From positions 496,001-560,000 of the forward strand of contig JAUTXW010000871.1 of the NCBI GenBank assembly GCA_030620095.1: DNA of 64,000 nt, written 5' to 3'. The translations under genes and the position numbers were made by a program. The DNA comes from Kuschelorhynchus macadamiae. Its lineage: Eukaryota > Arthropoda > Insecta > Coleoptera > Curculionidae. The notes beneath the pieces were generated by a model, which worked only from the letters and a program-made list of their open reading frames with translations, did not search any database and was not told the origin of the DNA. Numbering within the stretch: position 1 is the stretch's first letter; each line of letters begins with the position of its first letter. This document shows positions 34,697-45,617 of the stretch, one piece after another.

Positions 34697-35935
34697 AAAT
34701 TTTTATCTATGCCACGCTTGATTTTTGAGCACAATTTAAAATAAATCGAATAATTACTTTTTACACTGAAACACACCGCAATTTTATTTTGTCATGTTAA
34801 ATTCAAAAAAAGTCAGTTGAATAAGAAGGTTTTTTTTACGTTCATTTTTTAAACGTTTTATTTGGCCGCCATTTTGTTTTGCCATCTTAAATTCGTACCA
34901 GAACTGTACCATAAAATTTGAAATGATCTAATAGTATAGGTAGTAATAGGTAGAATTTTCAAGTTGATTTTTTAAATATTTTATTAGGCCGCCATTTTCT
35001 TTTGCTATCTTGTATTCAAACCAAAATGTTTTAAGTAACACTTGTGTTTGTGCGAAATTTGAGGTAAAATGGATAATTAGTTTTTTAAAAATATTTTTAT
35101 AATTTTTGACTAGGATGCCATCTTGTTCCGCCATAATGGATTTTTTTCAAAATACTACCAGGTCTCTCCAATATGACCCTTACTTTTTGAGCAAAAACCT
35201 CAATCGGGTAAGTAGTTTCTAAGCTATGCCGAGAACAGTCAAACAGATGGACAGACCGGCGGAATTAGTAAAACATATTTTTTGGCTTCTAGGGACGCTA
35301 AAACGTTAAGATGTGTAAAACCTAGGGGATGATTTTTTTCACGATTACAAATATTTTATTTGGCCGCCATTTTGAATTCGTACCACAGTTTTACCAGTTC
35401 ATCTTTACAACATATTGAATTAATGCACCAAATTTGAATTCAATCCATTAAGTAGTTTCTCCGGGCCGAATTTTTAAATATTTTATTATGCTGCCAGTTT
35501 CTTCAGCCATCCTGCATTCGTACCAAAATTTTACCACTTTATTCCTACATTGTACTTCATTTTTGCGTAAAATTTAAGGTAAATTTGGCATGTAGTTGTT
35601 TAGTAATAATTTTTTCAACATTTCACTAGGCCGCCATTTTGTTTCGCCCTATTGAATTTTTAGCAAAATGATGATGACCCTGAATTTTTGACCAAAATTT
35701 TATCGGATTTCAAAAAGTCAATCGGATATGTACATTTTTAACTATGCCGCGAACAGAACGACCATCAGACAGACAGACCGACGAAATTGAGAAAACGTGT
35801 TTTTCGGCATATAGGGACCCTGAAATGTAAAGACATGACAAAAACGCGTAGAGCAATTTTTTCACAATTACAAACTCCCTTTTAGGAGAGAAGTAATATC
35901 GGATTTCTAAAGCATCTTTTAACTTTCTCTGCAAT
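34697..35935 (+). repeat. higher-order tandem repeat, array 1 (forward)
   Basis: A unit of about 500 bp contains three diverged ~125 bp subunits, each marked by GGCCGCCATTTTGTT, plus one segment with CAGACAGACCGACGGAA and a GATTTTTTTCAC tail. Subunit marks at 34864, 34987 and 35113 recur at 35363, 35490 and 35628, giving a period of about 500. The same starting sequence (CTATGCCACxCTTGATTTTT) opens array 3 at 54.98 kb, so this is a dispersed family. It truncates the mariner-like gene. Confidence 0.85.
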
Positions 35936-36149
35936 AACTTTGCCTTAAATTATTTTGTTTCCTAATATACGAGAGTTCGTATTTATTTTACTTTGAAATT
36001 TGTCAACCAAGACATTAAAACCGGCAATACAAATAAGTAAATACATAGCTCCTAATTTTGCAATATTTCATTTTTCATTATTATAATTACGCCCTTTCAA
36101 CCTTTTGTTGTTACTTACTATAATAACTTCACTACAAGAATACAGTCTC

Positions 36150-36404
36150 TACCGATTTGTACAGACAAAATTGCGAGAGGGTATGGGAAAATACCGAATC
36201 CAATTACGTAAACCACTTAATTGGAGCCTGTAATTCCTTTGGTAAAAATTTCAAAATTCTATACAAAGAAAATATAGGTCATAAATTAAATATACTGGAG
36301 TCTCTGGAAGTAAACTCAATCAGCTCAAACGTTGAAATTGTTTGCTAAACAATCAGGGAGATCCCAACAATTCACCTCTGTTAAATATATTTTAATTGGT
36401 TTAG
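36150..36404 (+). pseudogene. Penelope-like GIY-YIG C-terminal fragment
   Basis: The frame NYVNHLIGACNSFGKNFKIL then YKENIGHKLNILESLEV resembles the C-terminal half of the Penelope GIY-YIG domain (SxxxxHLxxxxH ... KGxKLxxLExLEI). After a stop it continues NNQGDPNNSPLLNIF, the usual last residues. It fills the gap between two opposite-facing repeat arrays. Confidence 0.6.
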
Positions 36405-36544
36405 TTTAATTTTATGGCTCATACTTAAAAATTCTCAAACTTTTATATTTTTAAAATTTCCGAACCGTTGTATTACAGCTATTTAATATAAATATTCTTT
36501 TACTCTTTAAATTGTGTGAATACTAATTACTTCCCTTGTAATGT

Positions 36545-38300
36545 AATCTCGAAAAAATCGCTCTCCGAGATTTTTTCAGATCTTCACGCTTCTGCCTGTC
36601 TGTCTATTCGCAGTGTAGCTAGAAAACTACTTACCCGGTTGACTTTAAATTATGGTCAAAAATTAAGGGTTATATGGAGATGACCTGGTAACCATTTTGG
36701 TAAAAATCCAATATGGCGAAACAAAATGGCTAATGAAAAGTTTAAAAATTATTATCAAAAAACTCCAATAATCGAATTTACCTCAAATTTTGCAAAAATA
36801 TCAAGTATTATGTTGGAATCAACTACTATCATTTTGGTATGAATCCAAGATGGCGGAAAAAAATAGTGGCTTAATAAAATATTTAAAGATTCAGCCTGAA
36901 AAACTGCTTAATGGTTTAATTTTAAATTGTGTGTGTGCCATAACTATTGGTGGTATAGGAATCAACTAGTAAAGTAGTGGTACTAATTCAAGATGGAGGA
37001 ACAAAATGGCGGCCAAATAGAATTTTTGTAATTGTGGAAAAAATCACCCACTCATGTTTTACAGTTACACTATTAAAATTGTGCTTCTAATTCAAGATAG
37101 CCGAATAAAATATTTGTAATCGCGAAAAAGTTACCCTCTCAGGTTCAACACATCTTTCCGTTTTAGCGTCCCTACATGCCAAAAAATATGTTTTGTCAAT
37201 TCCATCGGTCCGTCTGTCGGTCTGTTTGTCTGTCTGTCAGTTCGCGGCATAGCTTAAAGACTACCCGATTGACTTCAAATTTTTATCAAAAATTAAAACA
37301 CCTGGTAATATTTTGGTAAATATCCAAAATGGCGGCCTAGTGAAATTAAAAAAAAATATATTATTAAAAACTGCTTATCCAATTTATCTCAAATTTTGCA
37401 GACACATCAAAGTATTATGTTGGATTCAACTGGCAAAATTTTGGTACGATTCAAGGATGGCTTAATAAAATATTTAAAAAGTCAGGCTGAAAAAATTGCT
37501 TAATGGTTTGATTTCAAATTGTGTCTCATAACTAACTGTGGTATAGGGGTCAACTAGTAAAATTGTGGTACTAATTCAAAATGACGGAACATGGCGGCCA
37601 AATAAGATGTTTGTAATCGTGAAAAAAATCACCCTCTCAGGTTTTACATATCTTCACGTTTTAGCGTTCTTAGATGCCAAAAAATATGTTTTATCAATTT
37701 CGTCGGCCCGTCTGTTGGTCTGTTTGTCAGTTCGCGGTATAGCTTAAAAATTAACCCGAATGTCTTCAAATTTTGACTTAAAATTAAGAGTCATATGGGG
37801 ATAATTAGGTAATATTTTGGTAGAAATCCAGAATGCAAAACAAAATTGCGGCCTAGTGAAATGTTAAAAAAATTATTATAAAAGAACTACTTATCCAATT
37901 TATTTCAAATTTTGCATAAACGTCAAGAATTATGTTGGATCAACTGAGAAAATGGTACGAATCCAAAAAACTGCTTAATGGTTCGATTTCAAATTGTGTG
38001 ATACAATTAATTGTGGTATAGGGCTCAACTAGCAAAACTGTGTAATTCAAGATAGCGGAATAAAATTGCCGGCAAATAAAATTTTTGTAATCGTGAAAAA
38101 GTCACCCTCTCAGGTTTTACATATCTTCGCGTTTTAGCGTCTCTAGATGTCAAAAAAACGTGTTGGTCCGTCTGTCTGTCTGTCAGTTCGCGATACAGTT
38201 TAAATGCTACTTACCCGATTGACTTCAAATTTTGACCAAAGGGTCATGTGGAGATGACGTGGTAATATTTTGATAACAATCCAATATAGCGGAACAATGT
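36545..38300 (-). repeat. higher-order tandem repeat, array 2 (reverse)
   Basis: The same ~470-590 bp unit as array 1, reverse complemented. AAAATGGCGGCC marks recur near 37000, 37330, 37588 and 37850, and the CTGTCTGTCTGTCAGTTCGC segments lie at about 36595, 37210, 37715 and 38180. With array 1 it forms a giant inverted repeat around the 0.6 kb spacer at 35.94-36.54 kb. Confidence 0.85.
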
Positions 38301-38304
38301 TAGT

Positions 38305-38571
<267 letters not shown>

Positions 38572-39000
38572 CAGGTTGTTTTCTAACTTGATGCATTCCT
38601 TTTTGGAGGCGATAGGGGACTTCAAATGGAATCAAAATAACCCCATATTGGTCCATACAAAAGTTTTTGGTTTTCTAGATATTTTCCGTTTTTTAAAATA
38701 TTGCAAAAAGCCAGAAAATTATGGTTAAAAAATGCATTTAAGAAAAGACTATAAACTCTGTTGAGGTAAGTTAAATTTAATTTATTAGCCAATACTTTGA
38801 TAATGTAATATTAATAGCATTTGTAGTAATAAACCTAAATTCTAATAAATCACAATCAAAAGTTTGCATCGAAAATAACAATAAAATTTGCCTAGTTCAA
38901 CTTTAAGATGTTTTCTTGAAGAAAATTGTTAATACATGAAGCGTACAAATTGAAGCAAAAACATCCTCGTTTAATTAGCTTTACAACGAGATATAACTCT
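38572..39000 (+). repeat. left terminal inverted repeat
   Basis: About 429 bases, inverted match to 40483-40911, with small indels. It probably holds the promoter of the transposase, whose start lies 300 bases downstream. Confidence 0.88.
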
Positions 39001-39301
39001 TTTAAAAATATTAACAACCTCTAATAAAAAGTGTGTTGTGCAATTATTTTCGGTTATTTGTTAAATAAAAATTTGTCATTTATTGATCTTGGCATAGCGT
39101 CTACAAGGGAAGTGTAAAGTGATGGTAAAAGATCCAAAAGATCTAGCACGTCTTGAAACAATCACTTCTTCGATGACATATCCTTGTTTATTAAAACAAT
39201 TTGACAGTTTTGTTGAAGAAAGTTGTTTGAAAGTGTGTATTTGATTTTTTTTGTTAAAAAATTCCGTTCATTTCTATGTTTTTTTTTACTTTTACGTTAT
39301 T

Positions 39302-40355
39302 ATGGCATCTTTTAGTAATTCCGAATATGCTGACATCGTTTATTGTTACGGTTTTTGCGACGGTAATTCGGCGGAGGCACGTCGAGAATATCAACGTCGT
39401 TTTCCAAACAGAAGACTTCGACATGTCCGTGTGTTCAACGATGTATATCGACGACTTTGTGAAACGGGTACTGTGCACAAGCTTCGAAACGAAGGTGGAA
39501 GGCCACATACATACTTTATAGTAGTAGACGAACTCATCCTAGAACATTTTCGTGCGTATCCTGAAGCCTCTACAAAAGTGCGCCTGTTTGATGTTTCAGG
39601 CTATAAAGTCTGGTCTACCGTTAATAAATCTGAACTTTATCCATATCACTATACTCCTGTACAAGTACTGGAGGAAAACGATCCTCGAAGAAGAATGGAG
39701 TTCTGCCGTTTTATGCTAAACACCGATGCGGAAGATGCGAACTTCTTGAACAAAATATTATGGACTGACGAATCCAAATTTAGTCAGGACGGGGTGGTTA
39801 ATTACCACAATTTACATTATTGGGCACCCAAGATAGAAAAGAATCCATGCCAAATTAGACCCACACCGTCTCAAAGGCGTTTTTCGCTGGATGTTTGGAT
39901 GGGGGTAATTGACAACTTTGTGATTGGTCCATATTTTTTGCCGGATAACCTTAATGCAGTCCATTACGAAGCTTTTTTGCGAAATGACTTAATGATTCTG
40001 TTGGAAGACTTACCACTAGCAACTCGACGAGATATGATATTTCAGCATGACGGCTGTCCCGCTCACTACCGCTTAACAGTACGGGAGTGGTTAAACCATC
40101 AGTTTCCAAATCGCTATGCCTTGGCCACCGAGGTCTCCTGACCTCACATCATTAGATTTCTATATTTGGGGCCATATGAAAGCATTAGTTTATGCTTCCC
40201 CCGTACCTTCGCTTCAAGTGTTACGGCAAAGGATTATCGATGCGGCCCAGCAAATTAGAACCAATTTTTCTTCGAGAATTACAAAGAGTGAAGTAAGAAA
40301 ACGTATTCGAGCTTGCATTAGAAGCATAGGGGCACAATTTGAAGGAAATCTTTAA
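39302..40355 (+). pseudogene. mariner-like transposase, one frameshift near the third acidic residue
   Basis: Translation from ATG 39302 gives MASFSNSEYADIVYCYGFCD, an N-terminal HTH, RRFPNRRLRHVRVFNDVYRR, YPYHYTPVQVLEENDPRRRM, KILWTDESKFSQDGVVNYHN (first Asp), DVWMGVIDNFVIGPYFLPDN and MIFQHDGCPAHYRLTVREWL (second Asp). Near 40115 the frame shifts; the continuation MPWPPRSPDLTSLDFYIWGH (third Asp) runs to TAA 40353-40355 and ends IRSIGAQFEGNL. About seven residues usual between FPNR and WPPRSP are missing, so a small deletion caused the shift. No intron occurs at either position where the 16.6 and 34 kb copies are interrupted. It is otherwise complete (about 350 codons) and looks like a recent copy. 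Confidence 0.92.
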
Positions 40356-40482
40356 TTATAAACCCGGCTTATGTCGACTTTTCATTCTGATTTTAACAAT
40401 CAATTATTAGCTTTTTCGTTTTGTATCACAGTGAATTTTTCATAATTATCAATTTCTAGTGAGTTCTTGTATTATATTTTCA

Positions 40483-40909
40483 TAACTCTTATATCTCGTT
40501 GTAAAGTTAAATAAATGAGGATGCTTTCGCTTCGATTTGTACGCTTCATGTATTAACAATTTTCTTCAAGAAAACGTCTTAAAATTGAAGTAAGCAAATT
40601 TTATTGTTATTTTCGATGCAAACTTTTGATTGTGCTTTATTAGAATTTAGGTTTATTACTACAAATGCTATTAATATTACATTATCAATGTATTGGCTAA
40701 TAAATAAAATGTAACTTACCTCAACAGCGTTTATAGTTTTTTTTTAAATAAATTTTTTAACCATAATTTTCTGGGTTTTTGCAATATTTTAGAAAATCGA
40801 AAATATCTAGAAAACTAAAAACTTTTGTATGGCCCAATATAGGGTTATTTTGATTCCATTTGAAGTCCCCTATCACCCCCTAAAAGGAATGCATCAAGTC
40901 AGAAAACAC

Positions 40910-40911
<2 letters not shown>
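40483..40911 (-). repeat. right terminal inverted repeat
   Basis: Inverted partner of 38572-39000. The sequence shortly after the transposase stop leads directly into it. Confidence 0.88.
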
Positions 40912-40971
<60 letters not shown>

Positions 40972-40982
40972 TTATATATAGA
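40912..40982. repeat. (TA)n microsatellite, right of mariner-like element
   Basis: About 65 bases of alternating TA with two interruptions, flush with the right terminal repeat. Confidence 0.95.
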
Positions 40983-41158
40983 TGCTATATCCTGCATGAA
41001 CCCCATATTATCAGTTTTTACCTACTCCATTGGTCCGTAGATATTTCCTAGATATCAAGTTTTTATGGTTTTCGTTAACGATACTCTTGTTGTTATTGTT
41101 AGAATAGTGTAATTTTTGGGGTTAGGATCCAGTATAGAAACAAGACTTTTTTTAAATT

Positions 41159-41200
41159 GTCGACATTTCTCAATTTTATTATTGCATCCTCAGGGCACAT
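41159..41200 (-). ncRNA. hammerhead-like motif, tandem unit 2
   Basis: The minus strand reads CTGAGGA, TG, CAAT-loop-ATTG (stem II), A, GAAA, T, GTC. CUGANGA and GAAA are intact. Stem I is partly broken (TGCC against GACA). Confidence 0.5.
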
Positions 41201-41386
41201 ATAGAGATTCTATATCCTGCATGAAATCCATATTATCAGTCTTTACCTACTACGTTGGACCGCAGATATTTGCCAGATTAAGTTTCTAAATGGTTTTCGT
41301 TAACGATCCTCTTGTTTTTATGTTAGAGGGGTGTATTATTTGGGGTTAGGATCCAGTAAAAAAAAAGAAGAGTCTTTTGTTTAAAT

Positions 41387-41426
41387 TGTCGACGTTTCGC
41401 GACTTTATTATTGCATTCTCAGGACA
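41387..41426 (-). ncRNA. hammerhead-like motif, tandem unit 3
   Basis: The minus strand reads TGTC CTGAGAA ... GTCGC GAAA CGTC GACA. Stem I (TGTC/GACA) and GAAA with GTC are intact, but one CUGANGA base is changed (A for G) and stem II is weakened. Confidence 0.5.
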
Positions 41427-41570
41427 CATATTTTATATCCCACATGATATCCATATTATCAGACTTTACTTATTTCGTTGGATTGCAGATATTTCCCAGA
41501 TGTTAAGTTTTTAAATGCTTTTCGTTGAAGATCTTCTTGTTGTTAAAGTGGTGGCTCAAACGTTAAGTGT

Positions 41571-42461
41571 GGGATAGGTAGAAAGAAAATGGTGAAATAT
41601 TGGTAAGAATCCAATATGATGGAACAAAATAGCCCACAATAAAAAATGAACATTATATGTAAAACATATATACTGTGACTATGTACTGAACTGAATTGGG
41701 TCACTTTTTACTATTCCTAACAAATGGAAAAAAATCATAACGATGGAAGTTCCGGGTAAAGTATATGTACCGATTTTTTTAAATTTGTAATTAGACGAAA
41801 TTAAATGTGACAACACCTCTCGACAGTATTTAAAGCCAAGCTTTCAAATGAACAAAAGTTTATGGGGATATCCTAAAAATAACAAAAATAAAGTCCATGT
41901 GGAACTTCCACGTGGAAAATTGTGTATATTTTATTTAGGGCGTCAATAAATTTAAAGTAGCAAATTTTGCGAATTTCCCTGACACTGGTTTTCCATAAGG
42001 TTGACGCGTGATCCTTTCAAACAGAAATTCCCTCATTTTATTTTAGGAGCCTCCTTTTTGGAGAAACGTTTAATTTTAAATTCATAGAATAAAAATTAAG
42101 TGCCCATTCAGGTCCAGGGAGCAGATTTCTTATTATACTTTCGCAAATACATGAATAAAATATTGGGATGTTTTCTGAACTTTATTTCTTGTGTCAACGA
42201 AACGGATCACACATCGCCTGAATAATTAATGACATTTCGGGTGAATCAGCCTTTTTATTGTTTCCAGGAGGACTGTTATTGCTACCCTTTTAAAAAATCT
42301 TTCTCACTGATTGATGCTCAAATATGTATGTTTACCCTTGTCGGCCGGGGTTGATCTGGCGCACCGCCAGGCATATAAAATATTTCCTTTTTCTTCTTTA
42401 CTATAATTGCAAGTAATAAAACTTGTGATTTGAAAAGTATTCACTCCTTCCCATCCTTACA

Positions 42462-42463
<2 letters not shown>
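41571..42463. other. no gene recognised
   Basis: AT-rich spacer with no supported frame. Confidence 0.5.

Positions 42464-42514
<51 letters not shown>
42464..42514. repeat. (TA)n microsatellite, left of Penelope-like element
   Basis: About 50 bases of alternating TA ending exactly where the Penelope inverted repeat begins. Confidence 0.95.
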
Positions 42515-42516
<2 letters not shown>

Positions 42517-43045
42517 AAGAGGTTTTATTTCGGGTCTAGCGGTCCGTGGGAAAAAAAAAAGAAGAAACTCTTTTTATCTTAAGTGCTCAATATTTCGCCA
42601 ATGTTTATTAGCTTCATCAGGAGCAACTACAAAAATTATAAAGAATAGGTCCAATTAGAATTATAACATTATAATGACAATCAAAAGAATAAAATTTTGC
42701 CTAGATATACATAGTCAATACATACTTAAAAATTACTTACAAGATGGTAGAGTCAATAATTTTTAAATTTTAACATTTCTACGTTACAACAGCTCAAGTA
42801 ATGTGGCGTTTTTAATGATAATATTCATGTCCCAGCAGTTGAATTGCAAAAAAGGAGAACAAAAGATATTAGCTACACAAGCCTTATCTAGATGTTAATA
42901 AATTGTACGAGTTGAACTATTCTACGGTGTGCATTTAAAAAGTATTGTCACATAAAGTTTAAAAGATTGCAATAAATATTGCTCAGCTGATTGGTATCTG
43001 ATTTATAATTAATGCAATTTTTGTTCTTTTTTATGTGGTACATTT
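42515..43045 (-). repeat. left inverted terminal repeat of Penelope-like element
   Basis: Inverted match to 44774-45304. It includes a reversed piece of the protein's C-terminus (minus-strand MYHIKKNKNCINYKSDTNQL) and a hammerhead-like motif. Confidence 0.9.
42585..42624 (-). ncRNA. hammerhead-like motif in left terminal repeat
   Basis: The minus strand reads GCTC CTGATGA A GCT-loop-GGC GAAA TATT GAGC. Core strands CUGAUGA and GAAA are intact, GCUC/GAGC can pair as stem I and GCU/GGC as a short stem II. The triplet before stem I is AUU, an acceptable NUH. Confidence 0.6.
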
Positions 43046-43057
43046 TTATGGCTGACC

Positions 43058-44343
43058 TCGAAAGCATTATAGATGATGTCCCTAACCATTCCAAGGATTT
43101 AATAAGAGCACGAGCTTCTAAAATAGTTACTAATTTTATGCAAAACTCACACAAAGAACAATAAAATCAATTTAATATATTATATTATAAAACTAAAAAT
43201 TTCTTAAAACTCCATCCTAACCTTTACATTTTACAATCGGATAAGGGTAGTTGCACGGTGGCTATTGACAAGAGTGAGTATATACAAAAAACCGAAACAA
43301 TGTTACAAGAAACTTCCACGTATAACAAATTAACTAAAGATCCAACGACCTCGATACAAACTGTATATAATGATTTGATTAAAAGCTTAAAAACGAACAA
43401 AGAAATTACTGAACAAGAATATAAACAACTTATAATTTATAATTCATCTTCCCCGAAACTATATTGTTTACCTAAAATTCACAAAACAAATGTCCCTTTT
43501 CGACCAATAATTAGCTCTATTAATTCTACAACCTATTATATATCAAAATATTTAGCAGAAATTTTAACAAATGCTTTGGGAGATGAAACTAATTACAACA
43601 TCAAAGACACATTTTCGTTTGTTAATATTATAAATAATTTTCAGGTACCTAATAACTATGTATTAGTCTCGTTAGATGTTGTGTCTTTATTTACTAATAT
43701 TCCCTGTAATCTAGTAATTGACATCTTAAACACTAAATGGGAAACAATTAAGAAATTCACCACACTTTCAAAAAATAATTTCATAAATTTTACAAATTTA
43801 TCTTTAACAACACTTAGTTTTAATAATAGGTTCTATAAACAAATTTTTGGCACCCCTATGGGCGTACCCATAAGCCCCATTCTTGCAACAATAGTTTTAG
43901 ATAATTTATTTAGCAGTGTTAACCCCAATTTGCTATTTCAGATACCTTTTATATATAAATACGTGGACGATGTAATTTGTTCGGTACCGGAGGACAGTAC
44001 AGAACTTATTTTGCAATATTTTAACTCATTTCACAAAAATATTCAGTTTACTATTGAAAAAGAAAACCAACGTAGTGTACCATTTTTGGACACTAAACTA
44101 ATTAGGAACCCAGAAAATAAAATTATTTTGGATTGGTATCAGAAACCAACAGCATCCACTAGATTTTTAAATTATTTCTCTAACCACCCAAAGAATCAAA
44201 AATATAATACAGTAATAGCCACGAAAAACAGGGTAATGCATATATCTGATGATTCGTTTTTACAAGACAACTTAAAAAAACTATTAAAGATATTTTTAAA
44301 TAATGGGTATCCGAAACATATTCTAAAAAAAACTAATTTATAA
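43058..44343 (+). pseudogene. Penelope-like reverse transcriptase
   Basis: Coding similarity starts right at the left terminal repeat (DLESIIDDVPNHSKDLIRAR), meets a stop near 43162, then is open to 44343: LQSDKGSCTVAIDKSEYIQK (the conserved DKG), SPKLYCLPKIHKTNVPFRPI, box A LVSLDVVSLFTNIP, box B GTPMGVPISPILATIVLDNL, box C IYKYVDDVICSV and FLDTKLIRNPENKIILDWYQ then KPTASTRFLNYFSNHP. All RT core motifs are intact. The N-terminal ~100 residues of the family are missing, so it is 5'-truncated. The nearest visible initiation codon would have to lie before the stop. Confidence 0.9.
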
Positions 44344-44871
44344 TTCAAATACATATGATGGCCCTACAGAAGAGGTTCAACCGCTTGAGCTTAAATATAG
44401 AAAACTAAACATTTATAAGTGGCCTAACTTAATAATATTGCAAAATTATTCAAAGATTTTCCACACATAAAAATAGCAAAATATAATACAATAAAAAACT
44501 TTAATCTATTCTCTAGGGTCAAAGATCAAACATCCTTATTATTTAATAGTAACGTTGTGTATCAGTTGTCCTGCTTGGAATGTGATGGACAGTATATCGG
44601 CCAAACATCTCAGTGGCTTAGGCAAAGAATAACCGGCCACAAAAGTGATTGCCGTTTAGGAAAAATCTCTTGTGCATTGGCTGAACACAATCAAAAAACA
44701 GGCCACAATTTTGACTTTTTCAATGTTAAAATTTTAGAGATGGAATCGAATTACAAAAAAAGATTATTCTTAGAAATGTACCACATAAAAAAGAACAAAA
44801 ATTGCGTTAATTATAAATCAGATACCAATCAGCTGAGCAATAGTTATTGCAATCTTTTAAACTTTATGTAA
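44344..44871 (+). pseudogene. Penelope-like GIY-YIG endonuclease domain
   Basis: After the RT stop the coding continues in shifted frames: YDGPTEEVQPLELKYRKLNI, then VYQLSCLECDGQYIGQT (the GIY-YIG signature as VYQ...YIG), WLRQRITGHKSDCRLG, LAEHNQKTGHNFDF and the terminal QLSNSYCNLLNFM ending at TAA 44869-44871. One frameshift near 44430 separates it from the RT. This nuclease makes the target nick for insertion. The last residues lie inside the right terminal repeat. Confidence 0.9.
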
Positions 44872-45304
44872 CAATAGTTTTTAAATGCACACCGTAGAAT
44901 AGTTCAACTGGTACAATTTATTAACATCTAGATAGAGCTTGTGTAGCTAATATGTTTTGTTCTCCTTTTTTGCAATTCAACTGCTGGGACATGAATATTA
45001 TCTTTAAAAACGCCACATTATTTGAGCTGTTGTAACCTAGAAATGTTAAAATTTAAAAAATTATTGACTCTACCATCTTGTAAGTAATTTTTAAGTATGT
45101 ATTGACTATGTATATCTAGGCAAAATTTTATTCTTTTGAGTGTCATTATAATGTTATAATTCTAATTGGACCTATTCTTTATAATTTTTGTAGTTGCTCC
45201 TGATGAAGCTAATAAACATTGGCGAAATATTGAGCACTTAAGATAAAAAGAGTTTCTTCTTTTTTTTTCCCACGGACCGCTAGACCCGAAATAAAACCTC
45301 TTTG
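44774..45304 (+). repeat. right inverted terminal repeat of Penelope-like element
   Basis: Inverted partner of 42515-43045. It contains the protein's last residues, the 3' untranslated region and a hammerhead-like motif. Confidence 0.9.
45196..45235 (+). ncRNA. hammerhead-like motif in right terminal repeat
   Basis: The plus strand reads GCTC CTGATGA A GCT-loop-GGC GAAA TATT GAGC, identical in design to the motif at 42585-42624 but reversed. It is the best-preserved core in the window. Stem III would be minimal, as in other Penelope hammerheads that may act as dimers. Confidence 0.62.
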
Positions 45305-45332
45305 TAATTTCTGTACGGTCTAAAAAACTTAA

Positions 45333-45335
<3 letters not shown>

Positions 45336-45398
<63 letters not shown>
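45336..45398. repeat. (TA)n microsatellite, right of Penelope-like element
   Basis: About 60 bases of alternating TA, 30 bases beyond the right end of the Penelope-like element. Confidence 0.95.
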
Positions 45399-45399
<1 letters not shown>

Positions 45400-45567
45400 T
45401 ACATGTAACGCATTTTTAATACCACATTTAGAAAAATAAGATATTTGAGGTATGTGTATATAAAAACTATAAATATTAAAGGAATAATAATAACTACAAT
45501 AATAGAACAACTCCTTTTAAAGCTCCCATGGTTTTCAGAGGATTCGCTTTTATTATGACCTGTAAGC

Positions 45568-45617
45568 AAAATCAAAAGTAAGGGAACCTGTTGTACCTAG
45601 GACTTACTTTTGATTTT
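45568..45617. repeat. perfect 15 bp inverted repeat at pogo-like left end
   Basis: AAAATCAAAAGTAAG (45568-45582) and its exact complement (45603-45617) enclose a 20-base loop containing TTGTACCTAGGA, the first of the subterminal motifs of the pogo-like element. Confidence 0.75.

Larger units (their letters stand above)
38572..40911 (+). mobile_element. mariner-like element with ~430 bp terminal inverted repeats
   Basis: The left arm 38572 to about 39000 and right arm about 40483-40911 are inverted copies. They share outer TTTTCTAACTTGATGCATTCC / TTTTCTGACTTGATGCATTCC, GGGGACTTCAAATGGAATCA, TTAATACATGAAGCGTACAAA and inner ACAACGAGATATAA. (TA)n tracts flank both ends, as expected for a TA-targeting element inserted in or near a TA tract. 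It contains one nearly complete transposase gene. Such long terminal repeats are unusual for mariner-type elements. Confidence 0.9.
40983..41570 (-). repeat. tandem ~225 bp repeat carrying hammerhead-like motifs (retrozyme-like)
   Basis: ATATCCTGCATGAA recurs near 40988 and 41216, with a diverged third copy near 41438. Each unit also holds CCATATTATCAG, GATATTTCCCAGAT, TTTTCGTTAACGAT, GGGTTAGGATCCAGTA and TTTAAATTGTCGAC. A fourth, partial unit is at 38305-38447. On the minus strand each unit carries a CTGANGA...GAAA...GTC core. Tandem units of a few hundred bases with a hammerhead are the form described for animal retrozymes, which depend on Penelope-type elements. Confidence 0.75.
42515..45304 (+). 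mobile_element. Penelope-like element with 531 bp inverted terminal repeats
   Basis: 42515-43045 and 44774-45304 are inverted copies, from outer CAAAGAGGTTTTATTTCGGG to inner AAATGTACCACATAAAA. The right copy contains the last ~30 codons of the protein plus the 3' terminal segment; the left is the same piece reversed. Between them is 1.7 kb coding for RT and GIY-YIG. Penelope elements are known to carry terminal repeats in direct or inverted orientation. Confidence 0.9.

Noticed and set aside
35710..35934. Short frames in the higher-order repeat arrays (also 37565-37747 and 55946-56131)
   Set aside because: They recur because the repeat recurs and carry stops and frameshifts between units; no evidence of selection for coding.
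39254..39508. Open frames overlapping the 39.3 kb transposase on the other strand and frame
   Set aside because: Shadows of the real coding frame.
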